Part shown: positions 43,072-51,016 of the stretch, piece after piece
Layout: each line of letters begins with the position of its first letter
Position numbering within the stretch: position 1 is the stretch's first letter
Origin: DASVXQ01 sp046727955
Lineage (GTDB): Bacteria; Actinomycetota; CALGFH01
NCBI GenBank assembly: GCA_046727955.1
Contig: JBKPDO010000170.1
Location: forward strand, 1 to 64,000
DNA length: 64,000 bases
Direction: 5' to 3'
Made by a program: the position numbers and the translations under genes
The notes under the pieces: generated by a model
Database searches by the model: none
Seen by the model: only the letters and a program-made list of their open reading frames with translations
Told to the model about the DNA's origin: nothing

Positions 43072-43676
43072 TCGTCCTCGAGCTGCTGCGCAGCCGCGCC
43101 GGCCGCCTCCTGGTCCTCGTGGGCGTGCTGGTGATGCTGCTCGCTATCAACGCGGAGGCGTTCCAGTCCGCCTACCAGGAGCGGCTGGCCGACTTCGCCC
43201 GCCACGGCGCCCACAAGCCGCACGGCCCCCGCCGCCCCGCTCCCCCGCCGACGCCGCCACAGAGCCGGGTCGGGATCGCCGACATCCCGAGCAGCTACCT
43301 CGCCCTGTACCGGGCCTCGGCCAGGTCGTGCCCGGGGCTCTCCTGGGACGTGCTGGCCGGGATCGGCAAGGTCGAGTCCGACCACGGCCGCTCGAGCGCG
43401 CCGGGCGTCCATTCCGGCGTCAACGCCTTCGGCTGCTGCGCCGGGCCGATGCAGTTCAACATCCGCAACGGCCCGCCGAGCACGTGGAACCGCTACGGCC
43501 GCGGCAACGTCTACGACCCGCGCGACGCGATCCCCGCGGCCGCGCGGCTGCTGTGCGCCAACGGCGCCCGCGGTGGCCGCGACGTGCGCGGCGCGATCCA
43601 CGCCTACAACCACGCCTGGTGGTACGTGGACCAGGTCCTCGCCCTCGCCGGCTCCTACCAGGCCAGTGGTCGCTGA
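43068..43676 (+). CDS. Membrane-anchored lytic transglycosylase
   Basis: The 202-residue product has an N-terminal membrane helix (LLVLVGVLVMLLAINAEAF), a proline-rich linker and a goose-lysozyme/SLT fold. The catalytic Glu is in LAGIGKVESDHGRS, and CCAGPMQFN and AIHAYNHAWWYVDQVLALA follow. It cuts glycan strands. Paired with the NlpC/P60 peptidase. Confidence 0.9.
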   Translation: MIVLELLRSRAGRLLVLVGVLVMLLAINAEAFQSAYQERLADFARHGAHKPHGPRRPAPPPTPPQSRVGIADIPSSYLALYRASARSCPGLSWDVLAGIGKVESDHGRSSAPGVHSGVNAFGCCAGPMQFNIRNGPPSTWNRYGRGNVYDPRDAIPAAARLLCANGARGGRDVRGAIHAYNHAWWYVDQVLALAGSYQASGR

Positions 43677-43870
43677 TGCGCCGCCACCGCCAGCCGTGCT
43701 GGTCCTGCGGCCGCTCGACCGCGTTCGCCGAGCTGGTCGAGACGCACGTGCGCGGCGGCCAGACCAACCGCGAGGGCTGGTGGCTGTCGGCCGACCGGGT
43801 CGTGTGGCTGTGCCCACGGTGCGCCACGCCGCTGTTTCGGTCGTCCCGCCCTATCCGCGAGGGGAGGTGA
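43676..43870 (+). CDS. Small zinc-ribbon protein
   Basis: The 64-residue product has PCWSCGRSTAF and LCPRCATPLF, a CxxC...CxxC zinc ribbon. It overlaps the transglycosylase stop by one base and closes this operon. Function unknown. Confidence 0.6.
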   Translation: MRRHRQPCWSCGRSTAFAELVETHVRGGQTNREGWWLSADRVVWLCPRCATPLFRSSRPIREGR

Positions 43871-43993
43871 CGCCCCTGGCCGCCACGCGCTGACGCGCTT
43901 CCCCGCCATCGACCAGGGGCGCGAACCCGGACCCGATCACGGACGGACGCGCCCCGGTCGCCACCCACCACCCCGCATGAGCAGGAGGTCTAC

Positions 43994-44254
43994 ATGTTCA
44001 CCATCCCTACGGGCCGGCCACGCCGGCGCCGGCCCGTCCTGCGGCTGCTGGCGGTCGCCGCGATCGTCGTTGTGCTCCTGGCCGTGCTCGCCTTCGTGGC
44101 CGGCCGCGCGAGCTCGGCGCCGGCGACGCCCACCACAACCACCACGGCGGGCGCTACCTACACCCCGGCGCCGGCCGGCCCGCCCATCACCGACCCGAAC
44201 GGCCAGTGGATCCCCGAGCCTGACCCGACCTCGAGCGCGGACGGTGAGCGCTGA
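43994..44254 (+). CDS. Small single-pass membrane protein
   Basis: The 86-residue protein has a basic N-terminus, one membrane helix (LLAVAAIVVVLLAVLAFVAG) and a Thr/Pro-rich external tail. It shares a one-base overlap (TGATG) with the next membrane protein. AGGAGG precedes the ATG. Likely part of the element's cell-surface or transfer set; no family recognised. Confidence 0.6.
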   Translation: MFTIPTGRPRRRRPVLRLLAVAAIVVVLLAVLAFVAGRASSAPATPTTTTTAGATYTPAPAGPPITDPNGQWIPEPDPTSSADGER

Positions 44255-44787
44255 TGCTGACGCGCCCACAGTCGCCCTGGACGCCGTTCACGGATGCGCC
44301 CACCATCCCCCACCGCCGCCGCGCCAGGCTCGGCCTCGCCGAGCGAACCAGGTGGTTGTGGCTGGTGCCGCTCGCCAGCGGCTTCCTGGCCGTCCTCGGC
44401 TACGTCCTCGTCTGCGACCCCGGACCCGGCCTGTCCGACCGGGCCTGGCTCACCCTCGCCTTGGCCGCCGGGCTGGTGGTGCTGCTCGCCGTGCACCGCC
44501 GCGGCGGCCCGCTGCTGCGCACCGTGCGGCTGCGGCGCGTCCTGGCCGAGTACGCCCTGGTGGCCGTGCTCGCCGTGCTGCTGGCCACCAGCGGCGCCAT
44601 ACACCAGCCCAAGCCCAAGCCGAACCCGTCCACTCCCGCCAGGCCCGGGACGGCCGCCGCGGCGCCGGCGCGCTGCCCCGACCCGTCCCTCGCGCACGCT
44701 CCGAGCTGGCTCTCGTGCGTGTGGCATCGCGCGATGGACCCGCCCCCCTCCCCCACCCCATCCGCCACGACCAGGAGGAACCACTGA
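44254..44787 (+). CDS. Element membrane protein with three to four helices
   Basis: The 177-residue protein has hydrophobic segments WLVPLASGFLAVLGYVLV, AWLTLALAAGLVVLLAV and YALVAVLAVLLATSGAI. A proline-rich tail with two cysteines follows. The stop overlaps the DUF2637 start by one base. The arrangement resembles the spd-like spread genes of actinobacterial plasmids, which is inference. Confidence 0.55.
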   Translation: MLTRPQSPWTPFTDAPTIPHRRRARLGLAERTRWLWLVPLASGFLAVLGYVLVCDPGPGLSDRAWLTLALAAGLVVLLAVHRRGGPLLRTVRLRRVLAEYALVAVLAVLLATSGAIHQPKPKPNPSTPARPGTAAAAPARCPDPSLAHAPSWLSCVWHRAMDPPPSPTPSATTRRNH

Positions 44788-45608
44788 TGAACTTCTCGGA
44801 GCTCCCCACCAGCCTGCGCCGCCTCCTGGCCGTGGCGCTGCTGCTGGTCGCCGCGATCGGCGCTGGCGCGTTCACCCTGTCGTTCGTCGCGCTGCGCGAG
44901 GTCGCCGCCCAGCCCCAGGCCGGCTGGGGCCCGCTCGCCTTTCTGTTCCCACTCATCATCGACGGGCTGCTGGTCGCCGCCGAGCTGGTCCTGGTCGCCG
45001 CCTCCATGCTGGGCCGCGAGCGGCTGCTGCCGCTTGGGTTCGTGCTCGCCGCCGGCGCGGTCACCATCTGGTTCAACATCACCCGCGTCCCCGCCCCCGT
45101 GCGGCCGGTCACCGCCATTCCCCCGCTGGCCAGCATCGGCGCGACCATCCTGATCGCCTACCTGGTCAAGATCCTCGCGGTGGCGCTGGGCAGGCCGCTG
45201 ACCTACGTCCCGCCCCCCCAGCAGGCCGGGTATCTGATGTCCCCGCAGACCGTCGTGAGCCGCCTTCCGGACGGCTCCTACGGCCTGCCGGGAAGTCCGG
45301 TTCCGGGCTACGGCCCGGGCCTGCCCGGCGGGTGGCCGGCGTATGGGCAGATGCCCAGCGCAAACGGACCCGGAAATCCTCAGATCGGACCCGCTGAGGT
45401 TGACGAGGCGACCAAACGGCGGGCGGTCGAAATGTACCTTTCCGGGCTGCCAGCGGAGCAGCTCGGCGTGGCGACCGGAAGCTCAGTCGTGGTGGGCGTC
45501 GCCGCTCAGGGGATCGCGCTCGACGAGCGGTACGCCCGCCGCATCCTCGACGAGTGGAAAGCCGCCCACAAGGCCGCCAACGGCGCTCGGCAGACGCGCA
45601 AACGCTGA
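44787..45608 (+). CDS. DUF2637 membrane protein
   Basis: The 273-residue protein has four helices (LLAVALLLVAAIGAGAFTLS, FLFPLIIDGLLVAAELVLVA, LPLGFVLAAGAVTIWFNI, ASIGATILIAYLVKILAV), typical of DUF2637 proteins of actinobacterial plasmids and integrative elements. They are tied to plasmid spread (SpdB-like). A Gly/Pro/Tyr linker and a C-terminal HTH-like helix set (LDERYARRILDEWKAAHK) follow. Confidence 0.85.
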   Translation: MNFSELPTSLRRLLAVALLLVAAIGAGAFTLSFVALREVAAQPQAGWGPLAFLFPLIIDGLLVAAELVLVAASMLGRERLLPLGFVLAAGAVTIWFNITRVPAPVRPVTAIPPLASIGATILIAYLVKILAVALGRPLTYVPPPQQAGYLMSPQTVVSRLPDGSYGLPGSPVPGYGPGLPGGWPAYGQMPSANGPGNPQIGPAEVDEATKRRAVEMYLSGLPAEQLGVATGSSVVVGVAAQGIALDERYARRILDEWKAAHKAANGARQTRKR

Positions 45609-45671
45609 TCGCGGCCGGCAGCGGGGGAGCCCGCCCGTCGCCGTCAGCGGCCACAGCAGGAAGGACTGACC

Positions 45672-45896
45672 ATGCCCCGGATCGTCATCACCATCGGCAG
45701 CCATGACCCCATGAAAGCCGGTGTGCTCCCCGCCTCGCCGCTCGGCACCATCGGCCCCGAGGGGCAGGTCACCGTCGGCCAGCTCATCCTCCGCGGCACC
45801 GCGACCGCGCTCCGCGTGCTCGCCGACCGGCTCCAGGAGGCCGCCGACCGGGCCGAGGCCGAGCCGCCGTCACAGCGCCAGCTCGAGACTGAGTAG
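45672..45896 (+). CDS. Hypothetical small protein
   Basis: The 74-residue product MPRIVITIGSHDPMKAGVLP... ends in an acidic helix (ALRVLADRLQEAADRAEAE). GGAAGG precedes the ATG. No family recognised; plus-strand element gene. Confidence 0.5.
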   Translation: MPRIVITIGSHDPMKAGVLPASPLGTIGPEGQVTVGQLILRGTATALRVLADRLQEAADRAEAEPPSQRQLETE

Positions 45897-45908
45897 GAGG
45901 CCCGACCG

Positions 45909-46103
45909 GTGAGCAACGACCGCCAGGAGATCTACGTCGCCTACCAGATCACCCACGGCCGCCGGCCGGACGGCTGGTGGTTCGTGGTCGAGATCCCGGG
46001 CCGTCCGCCCGAGGAGCACGGCCCCTACTCGACCGAGGACGCCATGCTCGACGACAAGCTGGCCCGCATGGAGGAGTTGGAGGCCGGCATCGTCGAGCCG
46101 TAG
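45909..46103 (+). CDS. Hypothetical small protein
   Basis: The 64-residue product contains YVAYQITHGRRPDGWWFVVE, a beta-rich N-terminus, and an acidic helical end. It starts with GTG after GAGG, 12 bases past the previous gene. No family recognised. Confidence 0.5.
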   Translation: MSNDRQEIYVAYQITHGRRPDGWWFVVEIPGRPPEEHGPYSTEDAMLDDKLARMEELEAGIVEP

Positions 46104-46197
46104 CCCGCGCATGTCCGGCATATGCTCTTGGGTATGAGATGGCCCGGCGCGAGAAGCGCTCGCCCGGGCCCGGGCGACCCCTCGAGGAGGGATCGAC

Positions 46198-46521
46198 ATG
46201 CGCAAGGCTACCGACTGGCTTGCGGAGCGACAGTTCGCAGCGCAAGGCCGCCTCTTCGGCATCAAGATCTCCGACGGCGTCGTGTCGCATCGCAATCAGA
46301 GCGGCCCGATCGCTGGTGCGCGTGCCACCGTCGAGTCCGTCGGTGAGCTGCAGAAGCGCCTGCTCAGGAAGAACAAGGACGAGCGGCAGATCTTCCTCAC
46401 CATCACCGGCAAAGACGACAGCTACACGATTCTCGTCGAGCTGAAGGGCGATCCGAAGCATCAGGCGAGCGCGCGCCAGTTCGCGGCCCGGTTCAACTCG
46501 CTCGTCGCGTCATCCAGCTAG
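46198..46521 (+). CDS. Hypothetical protein
   Basis: The 107-residue product (MRKATDWLAERQFAAQGRLF; IFLTITGKDDSYTILVELKG) looks like a small alpha/beta fold, possibly PH-like, ending in an ARQFAARFNSLV helix. GGAGGG precedes the ATG. Members of similar look occur in actinobacteria without known function. Confidence 0.55.
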   Translation: MRKATDWLAERQFAAQGRLFGIKISDGVVSHRNQSGPIAGARATVESVGELQKRLLRKNKDERQIFLTITGKDDSYTILVELKGDPKHQASARQFAARFNSLVASSS

Positions 46522-46551
46522 CCGCAGCCGCCCTGGAAGGAGAGACCAGCC

Positions 46552-46691
46552 ATGATCCGCCGCGCTCCACCTTCTGGGGGCTCGTGGGCGCCGTGTTCGG
46601 CCTCCGGGCGGCCAGCCGCGGCCCTCGCGCCCTTGGCCGCTACGAGGCCGGCAGGATGGCCAGGCGCGCGATCCGACGCTGGCTCTGCTAA
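46552..46691 (+). pseudogene. Possible small frameshifted gene
   Basis: GGAGAG precedes ATG 46552 (MIRR). After a one- or two-base shift the DNA reads STFWGLVGAVFGLRAASRGP, RALGRYEAGRMARRAIRRWL to a TAA. The shifted frame looks like a real short membrane-proximal protein; the direct frame does not. Low confidence. Confidence 0.3.
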
Positions 46692-46717
46692 CCTCGCGCG
46701 CCGGCTAGTCTGAGCAG

Positions 46718-46870
46718 CTATCCCTTCTTGACGGGCGGGCTCGCGGATCGGCGCCGGCGCGGCCGCGGCAGCTGCTCCCGACGTTCCGGCGCGCTCGGGT
46801 TCGGCCGCGGGGTTTGCTGAGGAACTGATGGCTTCTCGGGCTGCGACGGGGGCTTCTTCGGATCAGGCAC
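46718..46870 (-). CDS. Short basic proline-rich protein
   Basis: The 50-residue product begins MPDPKKPPSQPEKPSVPQQT and ends RRRRSASPPVKKG. GTG 46870 has GAGGTGAA just upstream, inside the end of the two-TM gene, so the two form an operon. Function unknown; likely disordered. Confidence 0.45.
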   Translation of the reverse strand: MPDPKKPPSQPEKPSVPQQTPRPNPSAPERREQLPRPRRRRSASPPVKKG

Positions 46871-46873
46871 GGT

Positions 46874-47353
46874 TCACCTCTTCCAGAGCATAACGAGCCA
46901 GACCACGACCTCGGCGGCCAGGGCGATGTTGGCGACCTGGAACGCCCCGAACAGCGGTCGCATGTTATCCTCATTGGCCTTGAAGTCAGCCTCCAGGTGC
47001 TCGGCGAGCTGCTTGTACATCGCCCACACGGGGGCCGGAGGGTCATCCTCGATGTAGCTGCCGATGATCACGCTCGGCCGGGTCCGGAAGTACCACTCCC
47101 TGCGGACCGCGAGGATATACATCACGGCCCCGGCCGCTACAACGAACAGCGCGATCGCCAGCCAGGCGAACCCGGATGGCCGGCGCCCCTGGAGGGCGAG
47201 GCCACCAAGGAACGAGGTCACCAGGGACGCGACGGCAAGCAGCGTTCCGGCGCGACTGCGAAGCCCGTCGAGGACGGACTGCTGCTGCGCAATAGCGCGA
47301 AGCCCTTCCTGGTGGGCGAGCTTGTAGCCCTCATGGTTCGGCTGTTCGCTCAT
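46874..47353 (-). CDS. Two-TM membrane protein (SLATT-like)
   Basis: The 159-residue protein has a soluble helix (LAHQEGLRAIAQQQSVLDGL) and two close membrane helices (AGTLLAVASLVTSFLGGLAL, FAWLAIALFVVAAGAVMYIL). A cytosolic part with FRTRPSVIIGSYIEDDPPAP follows, then a C-terminal third hydrophobic stretch (IALAAEVVVWLVMLW). The layout resembles two-TM SMODS/SLOG-associated effector families, but that link is tentative. A chimeric paralogue lies at 49.1 kb. Confidence 0.6.
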   Translation of the reverse strand: MSEQPNHEGYKLAHQEGLRAIAQQQSVLDGLRSRAGTLLAVASLVTSFLGGLALQGRRPSGFAWLAIALFVVAAGAVMYILAVRREWYFRTRPSVIIGSYIEDDPPAPVWAMYKQLAEHLEADFKANEDNMRPLFGAFQVANIALAAEVVVWLVMLWKR

Positions 47354-47550
47354 GGCGGCGAACCTATCAGCTGCCGGCCGGCCTCGTGCGCCGGCCGGCG
47401 AGGGCTGCCTACACCTCGTCAACGAGGCCCTAGTCGTACTCGAGGAGGTCGGCGGCGCCCTTGAACTCCGGGTCCGGCCCGAGCCGACCATCGGATTTCA
47501 CCCATCCGGCGGATGCCAATGACCACGCCCGCCCGGCTACGCTGAACGGG

Positions 47551-47763
47551 ATGCTCCCGTCCCCCCTCACACGGCAGCAGACACAGCAGCGCTGCCAGTG
47601 TGGTCGCTACCTCGCCTGGCCGCGCACACCGACCGGCCACGCACCACCACGGTGCTGCGCGTGCATGCAGCCCGCCGACCAGTGCACCTGTCAGCCCACC
47701 GACCAGCCCGCCGAGGGCTGCCTCGGCATTGACCTCCTCGCCGACCCGGCCGATTGCGAATAG
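47551..47763 (+). CDS. Small cysteine-rich protein
   Basis: The 70-residue product has CQCGRYLAW and PPRCCACMQPADQCTCQPTD, eight cysteines in all with a likely zinc site. It directly precedes the next small gene (two bases gap). No family recognised. Confidence 0.5.
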   Translation: MLPSPLTRQQTQQRCQCGRYLAWPRTPTGHAPPRCCACMQPADQCTCQPTDQPAEGCLGIDLLADPADCE

Positions 47764-47765
47764 CC

Positions 47766-48017
47766 ATGGCAGCGCCGTCCCGCCGCGAGCTCGCCCGTCA
47801 GCAGCTCGAGTTCGCCCGCGACGGCCGCCAGCATCTCACTCGCCTCGGCGACCAAGCCACCGAGCGGGAGTGGGAATGGGCCCGCATCAACGAGTGGTCC
47901 GCCTACTGCCAGGCCCGTCGCGCCGGCCTCAAGAACCCCGAGATCGCCCGCCTCCTCGGCGTCAGCCGCGAGGTGCTGTGGGAGCGGCACGGCCGTCACT
48001 ACCCGCCACCGCCCTGA
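47766..48017 (+). CDS. Small HTH-like protein
   Basis: The 83-residue protein ends with ARRAGLKNPEIARLLGVSRE VLWERHGRH, a homeodomain-like HTH. The N-terminus is a charged helix. Probably a DNA-binding accessory of the element. Confidence 0.55.
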   Translation: MAAPSRRELARQQLEFARDGRQHLTRLGDQATEREWEWARINEWSAYCQARRAGLKNPEIARLLGVSREVLWERHGRHYPPPP

Positions 48018-48115
48018 CCGGTGAGCGGGTGCAGCGTAGCTGAGGCAGCAGGCCACGCGGTTGATGCTGGCCCGGCTGGCAGCCGGGCGGGCAGGCGTCG
48101 TAGATTCCGCCGACC

Positions 48116-49087
48116 ATGAAGCGCCTGAAGAACCTCACCAATAGGGTGATCGTGGCCGCCGGTGTGGTGGTCGTGCTGCTCGCGGTCGTGCTTGTGGTCC
48201 CGCGGCTGCTGTACCCGCCGCTGCCGGCGTCGCGTTTCGCCAGCGTCGCCCCAGACAAGCGCATCGAACTGGAGACCAACCGGCTCAAGCTCCAAAACGA
48301 CGCCCGGACCACCCTGCTGCAGGGCTTGGCTGGCGGGATACTGCTGCTTGGCGCTTACCTGACCTGGCGCCAGCTACAGGTCAACCGCGAGGGGCAGATC
48401 ACCGACCGCTACACCAAGGCCGTCGACCAGCTTGGCCATGCGGAGCTTGACGTGCGGCTTGGCGGGATCTATGCGCTGGAGCGGATCGCCCGTGACTCGC
48501 CAGCTGACCGGGCCACGATCCGGGAGGTGTTGACCGCCTTCGTCCGCGGTCATGCTCCGTGGCCGCCGAGGCTGCCTGGCCAGTACGTCGCCACGGCGCC
48601 GATCGACCAGGTGTCATCCCTGGGGGAGCGGGCCCCCGACGTGCAGGCGAGCCTAACAGTGCTTGGCCGTGGCGGCTTCGGATCGCTCGATAGGGCTGAC
48701 CGACTTGATCTGAGTGACACCGATATGCGGCGCGCGAACCTCTACCTCGCCCACCTGGAAGGAGCGATCCTGATACGCGCCCACTTGGAGCGGGCGGCCC
48801 TCATCAGTGCCCACCTGGAGAAGGCGACCCTTTGGCGTGCGCACCTGGAGGGCGCCCACCTCAACGGCGCCCACCTGGAGAGGGCGCGATTGGAGGCCAC
48901 GTACTGGAGGGGGCGCTGGCCGAGCGTACCGTCTGGCCTGCTGGGTTCGATTGGCGCGCAGCCGGAGTCATTGTTGCGGGCGAGGATGCCGCAGCGAGCC
49001 CACCACAGCAGGCCTAACAGCAACCTGCCGCCTGGACAGCCTGCTCGAACATCAGCTCTCCCGCGGCCCTGCTCGCTCGGCTCGTAG
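48116..49087 (+). CDS. Membrane pentapeptide-repeat protein with a frameshifted end
   Basis: The product has two N-terminal membrane segments (VIVAAGVVVVLLAVVLVVPR, LLQGLAGGILLLGAYLTW). A middle DVRLGGIYALERIARDSPAD block and pentapeptide-like repeats (ANLYLAHLEGAILIRAHLER, AHLEGAHLNGAHLERARLEA) follow. After about 48905 the reading frame leaves the expected end. A shifted frame continues TVWPAGFDWRAAGVIVAGED to a TAA at 49017, which is the usual C-terminus of this family. The annotated end (to 49087) is therefore probably an artefact of an indel. Confidence 0.65.
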   Translation: MKRLKNLTNRVIVAAGVVVVLLAVVLVVPRLLYPPLPASRFASVAPDKRIELETNRLKLQNDARTTLLQGLAGGILLLGAYLTWRQLQVNREGQITDRYTKAVDQLGHAELDVRLGGIYALERIARDSPADRATIREVLTAFVRGHAPWPPRLPGQYVATAPIDQVSSLGERAPDVQASLTVLGRGGFGSLDRADRLDLSDTDMRRANLYLAHLEGAILIRAHLERAALISAHLEKATLWRAHLEGAHLNGAHLERARLEATYWRGRWPSVPSGLLGSIGAQPESLLRARMPQRAHHSRPNSNLPPGQPARTSALPRPCSLGS

Positions 49088-49097
49088 GCGGCGGCGG

Positions 49098-49682
49098 TCA
49101 CCGGCCCCGCCCTTTCCTCGGGCGCTTGCGGCGCGCCGCGCGGGGCGGCGGGTTGGGGTTGCCCCAGCAGTACGGATGCCACGGCTGGCCGTCCGGCCCG
49201 GCCGTGTGGCTGACGCGACGGCAGCGGCGGCAGCGGCCCACCTCCTCGGCCGACCATCGCTGCCGCCAGTTCCAACCGGCCGGCATCTCGGCCTGCCCGG
49301 CGGCGAGCCGGTCGAGCTTCGCCTCGGCGTCGGGGTCGTCGTTGGCGACCTGGAGCACCCGGAACAGCGAACCCATGCGCTCCTCGTTGGCGTCGAAGTC
49401 GGTCTCCAGGTGTTCGGCGAGCTGCTTGCGCATCTGCCAGGCCGGCGCCGGCGGGTTGCCCTCGACGTACTGCCCGATGATCACGCTCGGGCGAGTCCGG
49501 AAGCGCCAGCCCGGCCGTGAGGCGAGGACGTACAGCACAGCGGCGGTGGTGATCAGGAACAACGCGATCGCCAGCCATGCGAGCCCGGTCGGTGGTTTGC
49601 CTTGCAGAGCCAGGCCGCCGAGGAACGAGGTCACCAGCGACGCCACGGCAAGCAGCGTCCATGGACTCTCCCCAGGAGACAT
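49098..49682 (-). CDS. Chimeric paralogue of the two-TM protein
   Basis: Residues about 8 to 115 are highly similar to the 46.9 kb protein: TLLAVASLVTSFLGGLALQG, WLAIALFLITTAAVLYVLAS and RFRTRPSVIIGQYVEGNPPA. Its first helix and last membrane stretch are missing. They are replaced by a short start (MSPGESPW) and a C-terminal zinc-ribbon-like part (GRCRRCRRVSH, then HPYCWGNPNPPPRAA). It looks like a recombined copy; whether it folds is unclear. Confidence 0.5.
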   Translation of the reverse strand: MSPGESPWTLLAVASLVTSFLGGLALQGKPPTGLAWLAIALFLITTAAVLYVLASRPGWRFRTRPSVIIGQYVEGNPPAPAWQMRKQLAEHLETDFDANEERMGSLFRVLQVANDDPDAEAKLDRLAAGQAEMPAGWNWRQRWSAEEVGRCRRCRRVSHTAGPDGQPWHPYCWGNPNPPPRAARRKRPRKGRGR

Positions 49683-49900
49683 ACGACGTTATGGGCATTA
49701 CTGCAACTTCGTTGCGGGACGTACGTCGATTGGCCCATGCACGCCACCCGGGAGGTCCGTGATACTTCGATGGTTACTCATCCGCAACGGCAAGTTGACC
49801 TGAGATGAACCGGCTATCGACACCTTGTCCGACTCGACCCATCCACGCTGGCGACAGCGGACTCGCTGGGATGGCCAAATAACTTCGGAGAGGGGGGGAT
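49683..49900. other. Junction region without a gene
   Basis: I see no protein-like frame here. The sequence turns from GC-rich to AT-richer toward 49900, where a foreign-looking gene starts. It may be a recombination junction. Confidence 0.4.
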
Positions 49901-50866
49901 GTGGACGTCATCGTCACGCCTTTCGAATTGGTTATTGGTGCTTTAGTTGGCCTAGCGATCTTGGCGCTCTGGCTATTCAACCGCAGTCGCGACGAGTCGC
50001 ACCGGCTGCCGATCTCCCATGAACTACTGACAGTACTTGTAAGCGCCGCCGCGATTGCGGCCGTCCTAACCTATCGCTCACGGGTCATCACTAGAGAGCC
50101 GCTTCTTTTCATCGCAACGGCGGGAACCGTGGTCACGTTCATTGCTGTTGTCACGAACCTCATCATGACTCGGCGTATGCGCCAAGAGATGCACGACGTG
50201 TCCGGAGAATTCGGGCGGCAGATGACAGGCCTCGGAAATCTCCAATTCTACCCTACGAAAGACGAGACAATGGAGGCATTGGCGCACGAAACGCATGGCG
50301 CGAAGGAGAAGCTGATTGCGACGCGATTCTCGCCCGCGGATATAAGCGTTGAAACAGATTATTGGGCAACTATTAAGCAGCGAGCATTCGATCCCTCAAT
50401 TCTCTATATCCGGATCCACTGTCTCGCACACATGGAGAAGAGCGCCATCACTGGCGTATGCAGGCTCATTGAAGAGTTGCGTGGCGCTCAGAGGTTCCAA
50501 CTGGCAATCGCAATGTTCAATAACAGTTTCGAGATCATCATTGCCGACGAGCGGGAGTGCATATTTTGCTTCAATGATCTTTCCATGACTATTCGTAATG
50601 GGTTTCGCCTGGATTCCGTTCAACCGAATAGCGCCCGAGTGGTAGCGAACTTCGATAGTACCCTGCGCAGCATGTTGGAGGATTGTCATATTATCGTTGA
50701 CTTTGGAGAGTTCGTACAGACAGCTGCTGATGTCCGCGCCTTGCAGAGTTACCTGAAGAGAATCCATGAGGACTATCGTGGTGGGCGCTTGCCAAGGCCT
50801 ATCCACACTAGCGAAATGGAAGAATACCTGCGGACGAACGTCTTCCAAGCAGTCCGAGACGGCTGA
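49901..50866 (+). CDS. AT-richer membrane protein with PLD-like sensor domain
   Basis: The 321-residue protein has three N-terminal helices (FELVIGALVGLAILALWLF, ELLTVLVSAAAIAAVLTY, LLFIATAGTVVTFIAVVTNL). A cytosolic domain follows (LIATRFSPADISVETDYWAT, LYIRIHCLAHMEKSAI, FQLAIAMFNNSFEIIIADER, IIVDFGEF). The domain resembles inactive phospholipase-D-like sensors such as in the element's HTH regulator, but no HKD motif is present. GC content and codon choice differ plainly from the neighbours, a sign of recent transfer. GTG 49901 follows a G-rich ribosome site. Function unknown. Confidence 0.55.
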   Translation: MDVIVTPFELVIGALVGLAILALWLFNRSRDESHRLPISHELLTVLVSAAAIAAVLTYRSRVITREPLLFIATAGTVVTFIAVVTNLIMTRRMRQEMHDVSGEFGRQMTGLGNLQFYPTKDETMEALAHETHGAKEKLIATRFSPADISVETDYWATIKQRAFDPSILYIRIHCLAHMEKSAITGVCRLIEELRGAQRFQLAIAMFNNSFEIIIADERECIFCFNDLSMTIRNGFRLDSVQPNSARVVANFDSTLRSMLEDCHIIVDFGEFVQTAADVRALQSYLKRIHEDYRGGRLPRPIHTSEMEEYLRTNVFQAVRDG

Positions 50867-50924
50867 TTCTAACCAGTCCTGCATTGTGGGGTGACGGGCT
50901 TGGGGTGAGGTAGGAGGATCGCGG

Positions 50925-51016
50925 CATGAGCACGACACGACCTCGAGCACGGTCAGCGCGCCGGCGACGAGCAGGCGGGCGGCCTTGTTCTCGAGTGACT
51001 CCCGGGCGCGGGTCAC
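50925..51016 (-). pseudogene. Truncated gene start (SWIM-type protein remnant)
   Basis: GTG 51016 overlaps the RepA-like stop as GTGA. It reads TRARESLENKAARLLVAGAL then TVLEVVSCSC before losing protein character at the AT-rich segment. The start resembles small genes that follow RepA-like ATPases in actinobacterial elements. The rest appears cut off by the 49.7 to 50.9 kb insertion. Confidence 0.4.

Noticed and set aside
47430..47530. A minus-strand tail reading DPEFKGAADLLEYD
   Set aside because: It looks protein-like for about 30 codons but no convincing start or family could be found.
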